Below are positions 34,127 through 42,497 of a DNA stretch of 64,000 bases, piece by piece. Every line of letters begins with the position of its first letter. Within the stretch, counting starts at the first letter, position 1. Origin of the DNA: Methanoculleus formosensis (GTDB taxonomy: Archaea > Halobacteriota > Methanomicrobia > Methanomicrobiales > Methanoculleaceae); NCBI RefSeq assembly GCF_025384765.1, contig NZ_VHLL01000003.1:1-64000 (forward strand), written 5' to 3'. The notes below the pieces were generated by a model, which made no database searches, was not told the DNA's origin, and worked only from the letters and a program-made list of their open reading frames with translations. The position numbers and the translations under genes are program-made.

Positions 34127-34137
34127 AGTTGGTTTCT

Positions 34138-34311
34138 TTATTCCATGGAGATCGCTTCTGTCGGGCACTCGTCGACGCAGGTCTCACAATCGACACAGAG
34201 ATCGACATCGACCTTCGCCTTGCCGTCTTCCATGGTGATGGCGGAAGCCGGGCAGACATCTACACAGGTTTCACAGGCGGTACACTTTTCAATATCAACA
34301 ATTGCTGCCAA
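34138..34311 (-). CDS. 2[4Fe-4S] ferredoxin
   Basis: A clostridial-type ferredoxin of 57 residues with two CxxCxxCxxxCP motifs: CTACETCVDVCP and CVDCETCVDECP. It carries low-potential electrons in the cytoplasm. No ATG fits; a TTG at 34311 stands 7 bases after a strong GGAGG and gives the expected MAAIVDIEKC start. It sits between dapB and asd, a common methanogen arrangement with no evident mechanistic link to lysine synthesis. Confidence 0.9.
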   Translation of the reverse strand: MAAIVDIEKCTACETCVDVCPASAITMEDGKAKVDVDLCVDCETCVDECPTEAISME

Positions 34312-34374
34312 TTTAGTTCCTCCGAACGTACATAGGTTACGACTCTGTACCAAAATTAAATTTCGCTTTCCTTG

Positions 34375-35133
34375 TCACAGCCCGAGGACATCCTGCATAT
34401 CATAGATGCGCGGCTCCCTCCCGACGACCCAGCGTGCGGCCCGGACGGCGCCCTGAGCGAAGACCGCCCGGTCGTAGGCCCGGTGGGAGATCTCGATGCA
34501 CTCGAAATTTCCTGCAAAGAGAACGGAGTGATCGCCGACAATATCGCCGCCGCGGATGACATGGACGCCGATCTCGTCTTTCCGCTCGGTCTCGCCGACA
34601 CGACCGTAGACCTTCTCGCGGCTTCCGAGTTCCTGGTCGAGGATCTCGAGGATGGTCTTTGCCGTGCCGCTCGGAGCGTCCTTCTTGTAACGGTGATGGG
34701 CTTCGGTGACCTCGATGTCATAGTCGCCGAGCTCGCGTGCGGCTTCCCGCACGAGTTTCCAGAAGATGTTGACGCCGACGGAGAAGTTGCTCGATATCAC
34801 CGCAGGGACGTGCCCCTCGACGGCGCTCGCGATCGTCGTCCGCTGTTCGGGGGAGAACCCCGTCGTCCCGACGATGAGTGCCACGTCGTTTCGGGCGGCA
34901 GCTTTGATGTTCTCGACCGCAGCGGCCGCAACGGTGAAGTCGATCAGGGCGTCGGGCTTCTTCTCTTTCAGGAACGCGTCGATCTCTGCCGCCGGGACGA
35001 CTTCCGTCCCGAAGAGCGTTCCCTCGCGCACGTCGATGCCCCCGACCAGCTCCATGTCGGGGGCTTCATCGACGATCCGGCCGATGTTGGTGCCCATACG
35101 GCCCAGAGCACCGGATATGACTACCTTAACCAT
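34375..35133 (-). CDS. dapB: 4-hydroxy-tetrahydrodipicolinate reductase
   Basis: An enzyme of 252 residues for the second step of the diaminopimelate/lysine branch. The NAD(P)-binding GALGRMGTNIG is at the N-terminus and the active-site segment EAHHRYKKDAPSGTA carries the catalytic His and Lys. The start overlaps the dapA stop by 8 bases, so the two are translationally coupled. Confidence 0.95.
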   Translation of the reverse strand: MVKVVISGALGRMGTNIGRIVDEAPDMELVGGIDVREGTLFGTEVVPAAEIDAFLKEKKPDALIDFTVAAAAVENIKAAARNDVALIVGTTGFSPEQRTTIASAVEGHVPAVISSNFSVGVNIFWKLVREAARELGDYDIEVTEAHHRYKKDAPSGTAKTILEILDQELGSREKVYGRVGETERKDEIGVHVIRGGDIVGDHSVLFAGNFECIEISHRAYDRAVFAQGAVRAARWVVGREPRIYDMQDVLGL

Positions 35134-36001
35134 GGTTTACCAGCACCTTTCTCAGTTGTTCCGTCTTTGCTTCGTCGAGTTCGTCGAGCGGCAGCCTGAC
35201 CGGTCCCGCGGCCATCCCGAGGAGTCCCACCGCCTTCTTCACGGGGATAGGGTTCGTGTCGATGAACATCGCCCGCATGAGCGGAGCAAGTTCATAGTGT
35301 AGAGCGCGCGCGCGGGCAAGGTCGCCGGCCCGGTAAGCCTCGTACATCCCCACCATTCGAGCCGGATCAACGTTTGCTGTCACTGATATGACCCCGGCAC
35401 CCCCCAGGGCAAGGACGGGAAGAGTCATCGCGTCGTCTCCGGAGATCACGCTGAACTCCTCGTCCCGCGTCTCCTCGATGATACGAGAGATCTGGGTGAT
35501 GTCACCGCTTGCTTCCTTGATCCCGACGATGTTCGGGTGCCTCGCGAGCTCGGCCACCAGATCGGGCAGGAGATTCTGCGCAGTCCGGCCGGGGACGTTG
35601 TAGAGGACGATGGGGAGATCAAGGTCGGCCAGTTTCGTGAAGTGCTTGACGAGACCGGAACGGTTCGGCTTGTTGTAGTACGGGCTGATGACGAGCGCAC
35701 CGTCCGCACCCGCATCCTTCGCCGACCGGGTCAGGCGAACGGCCTCCTCCGTGTTGTTCGATCCCGTCCCGGCAAGCACCGGCACCCGCCCGTTGACGAC
35801 CTCAACGGCCTTGCCGATCACCTGCTCGTGCTCCTCGAACGTGAGCGTCGCGGACTCGCCGGTCGACCCGCAGGGCACGATGCCGTGAACCCCGCGTTGC
35901 AGGAGTGATTCTATGTTGGACTGTAATCCTTCAATATCGAGACCCGCTCTCGAGTCCCGGTAAAAAGGGGTGATGATTGCCGGAAGGATTCCCTCAAACA
36001 T
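35126..36001 (-). CDS. dapA: 4-hydroxy-tetrahydrodipicolinate synthase
   Basis: A class I aldolase of 291 residues that condenses pyruvate with aspartate semialdehyde. Motifs include CGSTGESATL, the proton-relay Tyr in LYNVPGRTAQN and the Schiff-base Lys in IVGIKEASGD. Length is normal. It lies 10 bases after rps17e and overlaps dapB. Lysine feedback in archaeal DapA cannot be judged from this sequence. Confidence 0.95.
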   Translation of the reverse strand: MFEGILPAIITPFYRDSRAGLDIEGLQSNIESLLQRGVHGIVPCGSTGESATLTFEEHEQVIGKAVEVVNGRVPVLAGTGSNNTEEAVRLTRSAKDAGADGALVISPYYNKPNRSGLVKHFTKLADLDLPIVLYNVPGRTAQNLLPDLVAELARHPNIVGIKEASGDITQISRIIEETRDEEFSVISGDDAMTLPVLALGGAGVISVTANVDPARMVGMYEAYRAGDLARARALHYELAPLMRAMFIDTNPIPVKKAVGLLGMAAGPVRLPLDELDEAKTEQLRKVLVNHG

Positions 36002-36011
36002 ACTGTTTGGT

Positions 36012-36200
36012 TTAACGCTTCCTGGTATTTATCTTTCTTGAGATGTACCCGGCAACCCGGTTCCGAACGGTCTTGCTGTCGATCATGGCAACTTCAGCGA
36101 CCGCGTGTTTATTCTCTTCAAAGTCTCCACTGAATCTGCTGCGGTGCTTGACGATCAGTTCTTCGCCGAGATTCTTGATATATGACGGTTTTATTCCCAT
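36012..36200 (-). CDS. rps17e: 30S ribosomal protein S17e
   Basis: A complete 62-residue S17e, MGIKPSYIKNLGEELIVKH with KTVRNRVAGYISRKINTRK at the end. This archaeal/eukaryotic protein is part of the small subunit. It lies between thiN and dapA with gaps of 12 and 10 bases, an operon position shared with other methanogens as far as I recall. Confidence 0.95.
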   Translation of the reverse strand: MGIKPSYIKNLGEELIVKHRSRFSGDFEENKHAVAEVAMIDSKTVRNRVAGYISRKINTRKR

Positions 36201-36212
36201 GTGGACCTACCC

Positions 36213-36764
36213 TTATAATTGTGCATAGGCTATGCGATTCGACAGTTTAAGAATATTTTGTGCGACCGTGACAGGATCTTCCCCGAGAACCCGGATCATC
36301 GGCTCTTTTCCTACGGCCCCCCTGTCGTAGATGACGTCGGGTACGCCCTCCCTGCAGCAGGAGGCGACACCCCAGTCCATCGTCTGCACGCCCGGCGGTT
36401 CGTTCTCCCGGTCGAACGAACAGACCTCGAAGAGAAGGTTGTCGAGCTCCGGGAGGATTGTCTCCGAGAAGCGGATGTTTGCGGCGCTCCGGATACGCGG
36501 GTCGAAACGCATGGCCGTGATGACGATCCGGGCTACATGGTCGCTTGCCCCGAACGCGATCTCCCCGACAGGATGAACCGCCTCGCCGAGCCCGACGATC
36601 CGGCCGAGGACCCCCGCCACATCGTCTTTGCTCCGCGCGTCGGGCAGGGCGTAGACGATGTTCATCCCGACCTCCGGGATGAGCCGGGCATCCATCCGCT
36701 CGACCAGGAGGCCTAAGGCCTCTCCCAGGCGATCGGCAACCGTTTCGCGCTCTTCCTGTATCAT
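36213..36764 (-). CDS. ThiN-type thiamine-phosphate synthase domain protein
   Basis: The protein has 183 residues. After a short helical N-terminus (1-25) comes the ThiN fold: RLIPEVGMNIVYALPDA, GASDHVARIVITAMRFDP, then DWGVASCCREGVPDVIYDRG. ThiN joins HMP-PP with thiazole phosphate to make thiamine phosphate in archaea and is often fused to ThiD. Here it is free-standing, so a regulatory role (ThiR-like) is also possible although there is no added DNA-binding domain. The ATG at 36764 follows GGATTGAAGGT. It appears to be the first gene of the leftward operon. Confidence 0.75.
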   Translation of the reverse strand: MIQEERETVADRLGEALGLLVERMDARLIPEVGMNIVYALPDARSKDDVAGVLGRIVGLGEAVHPVGEIAFGASDHVARIVITAMRFDPRIRSAANIRFSETILPELDNLLFEVCSFDRENEPPGVQTMDWGVASCCREGVPDVIYDRGAVGKEPMIRVLGEDPVTVAQNILKLSNRIAYAQL

Positions 36765-36787
36765 ACCTTCAATCCTCGATCCAGGAG

Positions 36788-36797
36788 CCATATATGG
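36788..36797 (-). promoter_or_regulatory. TATA box for the thiN-rps17e-dapAB operon
   Basis: CCATATATGG is palindromic and centred about 28 bases before the ATG at 36764, placing transcription start almost on the start codon. Confidence 0.5.
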
Positions 36798-37003
36798 GTT
36801 GCGCTCAGGCCGGACCGGGACCGCCGCTGACTTCCGCGAGCCGGGGCAGCAGTACGTCCCGGCCTCCATGAGCGGCAGCACCGGAACAGGGCCGGTACTC
36901 CGGCCCCCTTCATACGTGCGGGACGTCGGTCGACCCGGATGTGCATGCGGGCCACCTCCACCGTATGGATAGAGATATACCTGCACGTACCCCATCTGCT
37001 TAC

Positions 37004-37189
37004 ATGAATCTACGGGTTCTTGAGGTGCTGGCCGCATTCGGGTGTCTTGCACTGTTTGTCGTGCTGCTGGTGACGCTGCCCGATCTGGTGGAAGAGACGA
37101 TGAAAGGGTTTGCATACATCATCGCACTGATCGTCTTTATCGCCGCGCTCAGTACCGCCGGCCTTCTGATCGACAAAAAAGTCGCTTAA
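37004..37189 (+). CDS. small two-helix membrane protein
   Basis: The product has 61 residues with two hydrophobic helices (VLEVLAAFGCLALFVVLLV and YIIALIVFIAALSTAGLL) joined by LPDLVEETMKGF and ending IDKKVA. The topology suggests a hairpin membrane protein. I know of no assigned function. Its stop overlaps the convergent priL stop by 4 bases. The frame is open upstream to 36941, but that part lacks sense, so I start at MNLRVLE. Confidence 0.6.
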   Translation: MNLRVLEVLAAFGCLALFVVLLVTLPDLVEETMKGFAYIIALIVFIAALSTAGLLIDKKVA

Positions 37190-38193
37190 CTCCGTTTCTT
37201 CTTTATATTTTTCTTGAACCGGTAGTAACTCAGCGGATGGTTGACCCGCTCGCAGTCCTTGTCACGGTTGGCGCAGAGCCCGAACGTGCGCATGGTGGCG
37301 CACGACGGCGGGGTATACTCGGTGCCGCCCCGGCCGGAGATGTGCTCCACCTGGTACATCGTCATATCCGGGTCGAAATCCGGAGCCCGCGCGAACACGT
37401 CCGCTATCTGCGCGACGTTCATCCCGATGGTATGGAGGAATGCCGTAATGGCGAACCGACCCATGTGCGTCAGGTTCGTTCCCGCGGTGATCGCCTGGAT
37501 GAGCGCGCCGATGCAGGGCGGGAACGCCTCCTCTCTGACTTCACCGAACTGCTCGAGGGCCTGCTGCTGCAGCAGCGCGGAAATCTCACCCGTGATCGGC
37601 TGAAGACGCTCGCAGATCCCCCCTGGAACACGGAGCGGCAGCTGGTCGGCGATGATCGCCCTGATCCGTTCCCGGATGAGTTCATCAATCTCGCCCGCTT
37701 CAAGGTTCACACCTCCCTGCCGGACGTCCCTGTTGACGAGCCGCCACCGCTTATCCCGCAGGTGAGGGACGAGCTCGACATATCGAGTGACCGGCATCAC
37801 AACCGCTCCGGTATCGATACCGACGCTCCAGGCAACGAACCGCCGTATCTCCGGCTCGTCGGCCGAGAGGAAGAATGACGCACGTTCAGCCTCGTAGCGG
37901 GCAAGGCGGTCGATGAGCGATCGGTCGCCGGTGCAAGAGACGAGCATCCGGGCAAGCGCGTAACTCGCGATCTCGAGCTCGGGCTTGAGGTTCCGGGTCT
38001 CTTCGTCTCCGAACTCCTTTTTGAACATGAGCGCGGCAACGACCCGTTCCTTCGCCCGATCGAGCGCCGCGGCGCCCGGGCTGCTCTCCAGGAACTCTTC
38101 TAGCGACTCGACGTGCCGGCGGGCCAGCTGCTGCGATTCTTTCAAAAAGGGATATTTGATGAGTTCTTTGCGATCGAGTACAATATCCATCAA
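37186..38193 (-). CDS. priL: DNA primase large subunit PriL
   Basis: A protein of 335 residues that partners the catalytic subunit PriS in making replication primers. The C-terminal [4Fe-4S] domain is evident from conserved Cys in FPPCIGALIQAI, PPSCATMRTFGLC and DCERVNHPLSYY. The N-terminal part is helical. The last residues are very basic (KKNIKKKRS). The start overlaps the pcn stop by 4 bases (ATGA), indicating translational coupling of two replication genes. Confidence 0.9.
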   Translation of the reverse strand: MMDIVLDRKELIKYPFLKESQQLARRHVESLEEFLESSPGAAALDRAKERVVAALMFKKEFGDEETRNLKPELEIASYALARMLVSCTGDRSLIDRLARYEAERASFFLSADEPEIRRFVAWSVGIDTGAVVMPVTRYVELVPHLRDKRWRLVNRDVRQGGVNLEAGEIDELIRERIRAIIADQLPLRVPGGICERLQPITGEISALLQQQALEQFGEVREEAFPPCIGALIQAITAGTNLTHMGRFAITAFLHTIGMNVAQIADVFARAPDFDPDMTMYQVEHISGRGGTEYTPPSCATMRTFGLCANRDKDCERVNHPLSYYRFKKNIKKKRS

Positions 38194-38933
38194 TCGGCCT
38201 CGATCCGAGGAGCAAGGAGGTACTCGACGCGACCGTTGCCGTCCGCAATGTCAAAGACAAATCGTACCGGGTGATCGATGCCGAGGTAGACCTCCACCTC
38301 GTCCGCGCGCGCCATGACCCGGCCCATGTCCTTCAAGTAATCGATCGAGAAGAGGGAGCGGGCCTGCACCGGGTTCAAGGCGACGAGTTCGTCCTCACCG
38401 AGCGCGAGTTTGATGTGGTCGGTGTCTCCCTCCGCCTCCATGTAGAAGGTCATTGCATCGGGGTCGATCCCGAGCGCGATCTTGTCGGAGATGACGGCAG
38501 CGGCTTTGATGGCGTTGTTCAGGGCATCTCCCGAGATGACCGCTTTGCCGGGGAGGTCGATTCCCGGAGGGTTCGGGTCTTTCCGGATGGTGTTGACGTC
38601 GAGGAGCGAGATCGAGTAGCGGTAGCCGCCAAAACTCAGTTCAAGTTTCCGTTCTTCGTCAAGCAGGTTCAGGGTCAGCGCGTCGCCCTTTCCCATCATC
38701 CCGATGATGTTCTTCATCTTTGCGATATCCAGACCCAGCTCCCCGGTCGTCGCCAGGAAAGAGTTGAACGCCGTGCTCTGGAGCTCCAGGGAGACCATGG
38801 CCACGTTTGCGGTATCGACGGAGCGTGTCCGGATCTGGTCCTCGGCTGTGTGCAGGCGGCATTCCGTCACCAGTGCGGCGATCGCGTCGACGGATTCCCG
38901 AAATATTTCTGCGTCAATCGTTGCCTTTAACAT
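38190..38933 (-). CDS. pcn: DNA polymerase sliding clamp (PCNA)
   Basis: A complete archaeal PCNA of 247 residues: MLKATIDAEIFRESVDAIA, then ADE-like RTRSVDTANVAMVSLEL, DALTLNLLDEERKLELSFGG and a C-terminal YLLAPRIEAD. The ring clamp tethers polymerase and repair enzymes. A TATA box lies about 34 bases upstream. It is transcribed with priL. Confidence 0.95.
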   Translation of the reverse strand: MLKATIDAEIFRESVDAIAALVTECRLHTAEDQIRTRSVDTANVAMVSLELQSTAFNSFLATTGELGLDIAKMKNIIGMMGKGDALTLNLLDEERKLELSFGGYRYSISLLDVNTIRKDPNPPGIDLPGKAVISGDALNNAIKAAAVISDKIALGIDPDAMTFYMEAEGDTDHIKLALGEDELVALNPVQARSLFSIDYLKDMGRVMARADEVEVYLGIDHPVRFVFDIADGNGRVEYLLAPRIEAD

Positions 38934-38961
38934 TGTGACCCCTTATTAAACTCTCGTTGAA

Positions 38962-38972
38962 AGTATATAATC
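38962..38972 (-). promoter_or_regulatory. TATA box for pcn-priL
   Basis: On the minus strand GATTATATACT is centred about 34 bases before the pcn ATG at 38933, which fits a short-leader archaeal promoter. Confidence 0.55.
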
Positions 38973-39177
38973 ACCCTGTTCATTATAGTGCTTTACGATC
39001 GAAATCGGCAAATGGCTCATGCCGCGACCACTTCCGCGACCCGCGGCAGAGACCGATCGTCCGTACTCCGGAACCGTATCATTGATGTTTAACAGCATCG
39101 AATACTATACATAATCTTCTTGATTGTGCCGGCGGTGTGGCAGCCATCCGTCGACCTCAGGTGGAGGGTAGCTCCCA

Positions 39178-39789
39178 ATGGGTTCTCAATGGACTAAAGA
39201 CAGCGTCTATCGAAAGGCGATGAAAGCGGGATACCGGGCACGTGCAGCCTACAAACTGCTGGAGATCCAGCAGCGAAACGGCATCATCAGACCCGATGAC
39301 AACATTGTCGACCTCGGGGCGGCGCCGGGGAGCTGGCTGCAGGTGCTTCGCGACCTGACCGACGGCAGGGTTATCGGCGTGGATCTCAATCCGATCGCGC
39401 CCATGGAAGGCGTCACCACCATCATCGGGGACTTCACCGACCCTCTCGTCCAGGAGCGTATCCGCGAGGAGGCCGGCGGCGTCGTCAACGTAGTCGTCTC
39501 CGATGCCTCGCCGAAACTCTCCGGTCAGAAGAGTTACGACCAGGCCCGTGCAATCGGGCTCGGCGAGGACGCACTGGCGTTTGCCTGTACGGTCCTGAAA
39601 CCCGGCGGGAATATGGTGATCAAGTCGTTCCAGGGAGAATTCTTCGGAGAACTCATCGCCGAAGCAAGGAAACACTTCTATTCCGTCAGAGGATACAGGA
39701 CGAAGGCGTCGCGGAAGGGGAGTGCCGAGACTTACATTATTGCAAAAAATTTCAAAGGAACATGCGATGGTACTGAAGGACCCCTATAA
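39178..39789 (+). CDS. rlmE: 23S rRNA (uridine-2'-O)-methyltransferase RlmE
   Basis: A class I methyltransferase of 203 residues (FtsJ family). The N-terminal YRARAAYKLLEIQQRNG holds the first catalytic Lys. The SAM loop is DLGAAPGSWLQVL, then DASPKLSG and VIKSFQGE with the remaining K-D-K-E catalytic residues. It methylates the ribosomal A-loop uridine. Its 3' end overlaps the moaA start by 23 bases, so the genes are co-transcribed. Confidence 0.9.
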   Translation: MGSQWTKDSVYRKAMKAGYRARAAYKLLEIQQRNGIIRPDDNIVDLGAAPGSWLQVLRDLTDGRVIGVDLNPIAPMEGVTTIIGDFTDPLVQERIREEAGGVVNVVVSDASPKLSGQKSYDQARAIGLGEDALAFACTVLKPGGNMVIKSFQGEFFGELIAEARKHFYSVRGYRTKASRKGSAETYIIAKNFKGTCDGTEGPL

Positions 39790-40645
39790 CCGGACCGTGA
39801 GCAATCTCCGGATCAGCCTGACATCCCGGTGCAACCTGCGGTGCATCTACTGCCACGCCGAGGGTGAGGTACAGCCACAGGAGCAGATGAGTGCCGAGGA
39901 TATCGCCGAGCTGATGCGGGTGGGCGTGCAGTTCGGGATCAGGAGCGTCAAGTTCACCGGCGGGGAGCCTCTGCTCCGCCGCGATCTCGTCGATATAATC
40001 CGCTCCGTGCCGCCGGGCGTCGAGTCCTCCCTGACGACGAACGGGACGCTCCTCGCAGAAAAGGCTGCGGAACTCAAAGAGGCCGGGCTTGCGCGGGTGA
40101 ACGTGAGCCTCGACACCCTCCGTCCCGAGCGCTACCGGGCCATCACAGGGAAGGACATCCTTGCAGACGTCCTTGCAGGGATCGATGCAGCGATCGAGGT
40201 CGGACTGACCCCGGTCAAACTGAACATGGTGCTCCTTGAGGGGATCAACGAGGACGAGGTGGACGACTTCATGGCGTTCGTCCGGAACAAACCCGATCTC
40301 ATCCTGCAGGTCATCGAGCTGATGGAGTTCAACGAGTGCAAGTTCCACGGGGATGTGGACAGCGTCGAGCAGGACCTGAACGAGCGGGCAACCCGCGTCG
40401 TCACCCGCCGGATGCACCACCGGAAGAAGTACTGCCTCGACGGCGCCGAGGTCGAGGTGGTGCGCCCGCTCCACAACACGGAGTTCTGCGCATTCTGCAA
40501 TCGCCTGCGCGTGACCTCGGACGGAAAACTCAAGCCCTGCCTTCTGCGGAGCGACAACCTGGTCGATATCCGGGGCAAGCACGGCAAGGAGCTCGAAGAT
40601 GCATTCAAGGAAGCCGTCGGCAGGCGGAAGCCGTTCTTTACGTAG
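39767..40645 (+). CDS. moaA: GTP 3',8-cyclase MoaA
   Basis: A radical SAM enzyme of 292 residues for the first step of molybdopterin synthesis, needed for the formylmethanofuran and formate dehydrogenases of methanogens. The N-terminal cluster motif is CNLRCIYC, followed by KFTGGEPLLRRDLV. The second cluster is carried by CAFCNRLRVTSDGKLKPC. The ATG at 39767 follows AAAGGAA; an open frame extends 15 codons upstream inside rlmE. The C-terminus ends RRKPFFT, without the Gly-Gly seen in bacterial enzymes. Confidence 0.9.
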   Translation: MVLKDPYNRTVSNLRISLTSRCNLRCIYCHAEGEVQPQEQMSAEDIAELMRVGVQFGIRSVKFTGGEPLLRRDLVDIIRSVPPGVESSLTTNGTLLAEKAAELKEAGLARVNVSLDTLRPERYRAITGKDILADVLAGIDAAIEVGLTPVKLNMVLLEGINEDEVDDFMAFVRNKPDLILQVIELMEFNECKFHGDVDSVEQDLNERATRVVTRRMHHRKKYCLDGAEVEVVRPLHNTEFCAFCNRLRVTSDGKLKPCLLRSDNLVDIRGKHGKELEDAFKEAVGRRKPFFT

Positions 40646-40720
40646 CGCTGTTTGGGCCTGCAGGTCGAACGGTGTTCCCACGAGGAATACTTTTTGTAAC
40701 TCCCTCCCCTATAGGAGAGT

Positions 40721-41230
40721 ATGCTGGAAATGAACGAGTACGTCCGCGTCATACAGAAGTTGTACAGCAAATCGCTGATCCTGGAGTCTCCCACCGATTT
40801 CCATCCGGTCCTGCACTTCTACTTCACCGATGCCCTCGCCCACATCGATTACACCCTCAGCACCCTCGCCTACAACTACATGTCGCCCCGTAACATCATG
40901 AGCATGGAATACATGCGGTGGCGGCTGGACGAAGAGAAGGTCGGCGACCGCGCACACTTCCCCGGATTCATCAACTGGCTCAAATTGGAGCAGCCGGAGA
41001 TGTACGAGGAACTCCCGATGCTCTGGACGGGCGTCTATGACAACGACGACCCCGCCCAGTACCGGAGCTTCCGGATCGTCCTCAACCCTGACGACAAGAG
41101 GGCGATCCCGGCCGATTACCTCTCGACGTTCATCGATGAGTTCTTCGACCCGAACTTCATCAAACAACTCTACGCGACCTCGTCGCTTGCCCGGCTCTTC
41201 GACGAGTATCTCCGGAACAGGCCGGCATAA
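40721..41230 (+). CDS. conserved protein of unknown function
   Basis: The product has 169 residues and is aromatic- and acid-rich: FHPVLHFYFTDALAHIDYTL, YMRWRLDEEKVGDRAHFPGF, and a C-terminal SLARLFDEYLRNRP. No membrane segment, signal peptide or cofactor motif is visible. It lies between moaA (75 bases) and the M20 peptidase (12 bases) on the same strand, so it is probably co-expressed with the peptidase. I do not recognise a family. Confidence 0.6.
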   Translation: MLEMNEYVRVIQKLYSKSLILESPTDFHPVLHFYFTDALAHIDYTLSTLAYNYMSPRNIMSMEYMRWRLDEEKVGDRAHFPGFINWLKLEQPEMYEELPMLWTGVYDNDDPAQYRSFRIVLNPDDKRAIPADYLSTFIDEFFDPNFIKQLYATSSLARLFDEYLRNRPA

Positions 41231-41242
41231 GGGGATCGCTCC

Positions 41243-42409
41243 ATGGATGTCGCCCGACTCACTTCATCGCTCGTCCGGATACGGAGCGAGAACCCCCCGG
41301 GGAGCACGGCAGACGTCGTCGCGTTCATCGGGGAGTATCTCGACTCGCTCGGGGTGAAGAGCCGTATCATCTCGCATCCCGGCGGACGGGACAACCTCGT
41401 CACGACCGCGGCCAGCTCCCGGCTCCTCCTCTGCGGTCACGTCGACGTTGTCCCCGCCATCCCCGACGACTGGACGCACGACCCCTATAGCGGCGAGATC
41501 GCCGACGGACACGTCTGGGGGAGAGGCGCCACCGATATGAAGGGTGGGTGTGCTGCCCTTCTGACCGCCTACCGCGACATCCTCGAGAGCGGGGTGGAGC
41601 CGGATGTCCAGTTCGCCTTCGTCTGCGATGAGGAGACCGGGGGGGAGCACGGGATTCGCTCGCTGCTTGCGCAGAATCTTCTCGGGCCCCGAGAATGCCT
41701 GATCGCCGAACCGACGCCGGAGACCAGCCCTGCGGTCGGCCAGAAAGGTCTCTACCGGATCGATCTCTCCTTCCGCGGCAGGCCTGGCCATAGTTCCCTC
41801 TACCCCCTGGTCGGGAAGAGCGCCGTCATGGCGGCGTTCGACCTGATCGGGTATTTGCGGGAGGTGCATGCCCGCCCGTTCCCCGTCGGCGAAGACCTGC
41901 AGCCGCTTATCGACCAGTCCGCCCGGGTCTTCTCCGAGATCTTCGGGATCGAGGGCGGGGATGAGATCCTGACCAGAGTGATGTTCAACCCGGGTCGCAT
42001 CGAGGGGGGTGAGAAGGCAAACATCGTGGCGGAGCAGTGCCGGATGGAACTCGACATCCGGGTGCCATGGGGCTGCTCCCTTGAGAGCCTCCGCAGGGGC
42101 ATCGCCGAACACGCCCCGGATGCCGTGATACGCGAGACGGACGTGGCCGAACCGACCCTGACGTCCCCGAACGCCCGGATCGTTCGAACGGTCTGTCGCG
42201 AGGTGGAGCGAGTCTACGGGACGGCGACGCCGTTCCTCCAGTGGGCCGCAAGCGACGCGAAGTACCTCCGCGATAAGGGGTTCGATGTTCTGGAGTACGG
42301 ACCGGGGGAGATCCCGACGCTGCACGCGGTGGACGAGCGGGTCAGCGTGGGGCAACTCGAGCGGGCGGCGGATGTGTATCGAGGGGTTATCCGGGCGTAT
42401 TCGGGGTGA
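41243..42409 (+). CDS. M20-family metallopeptidase (ArgE/DapE type)
   Basis: A di-zinc amidohydrolase of 388 residues. Metal ligands are in LLCGHVDVVPAIPDDW and GRGATDMKGG; DEETGGEHG holds the catalytic Glu and LIAEPTPETS a further ligand. A dimerisation domain lies at about 180-290 (GRPGHSSL). Acetylornithine deacetylase and succinyl-diaminopimelate desuccinylase look alike here, and dapA/dapB some 6-8 kb away do not settle it because methanogens commonly use DapL. It is probably the last gene of the rlmE run. Confidence 0.8.
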   Translation: MDVARLTSSLVRIRSENPPGSTADVVAFIGEYLDSLGVKSRIISHPGGRDNLVTTAASSRLLLCGHVDVVPAIPDDWTHDPYSGEIADGHVWGRGATDMKGGCAALLTAYRDILESGVEPDVQFAFVCDEETGGEHGIRSLLAQNLLGPRECLIAEPTPETSPAVGQKGLYRIDLSFRGRPGHSSLYPLVGKSAVMAAFDLIGYLREVHARPFPVGEDLQPLIDQSARVFSEIFGIEGGDEILTRVMFNPGRIEGGEKANIVAEQCRMELDIRVPWGCSLESLRRGIAEHAPDAVIRETDVAEPTLTSPNARIVRTVCREVERVYGTATPFLQWAASDAKYLRDKGFDVLEYGPGEIPTLHAVDERVSVGQLERAADVYRGVIRAYSG

Positions 42410-42497
42410 GGGGCGTCCGGCCCGGTCATATCAACTGCAAACAGTTTTTCGTGCATCCTGACGGAGAAATTCCTCTCCGGTCTTGACGAACTCGTTA

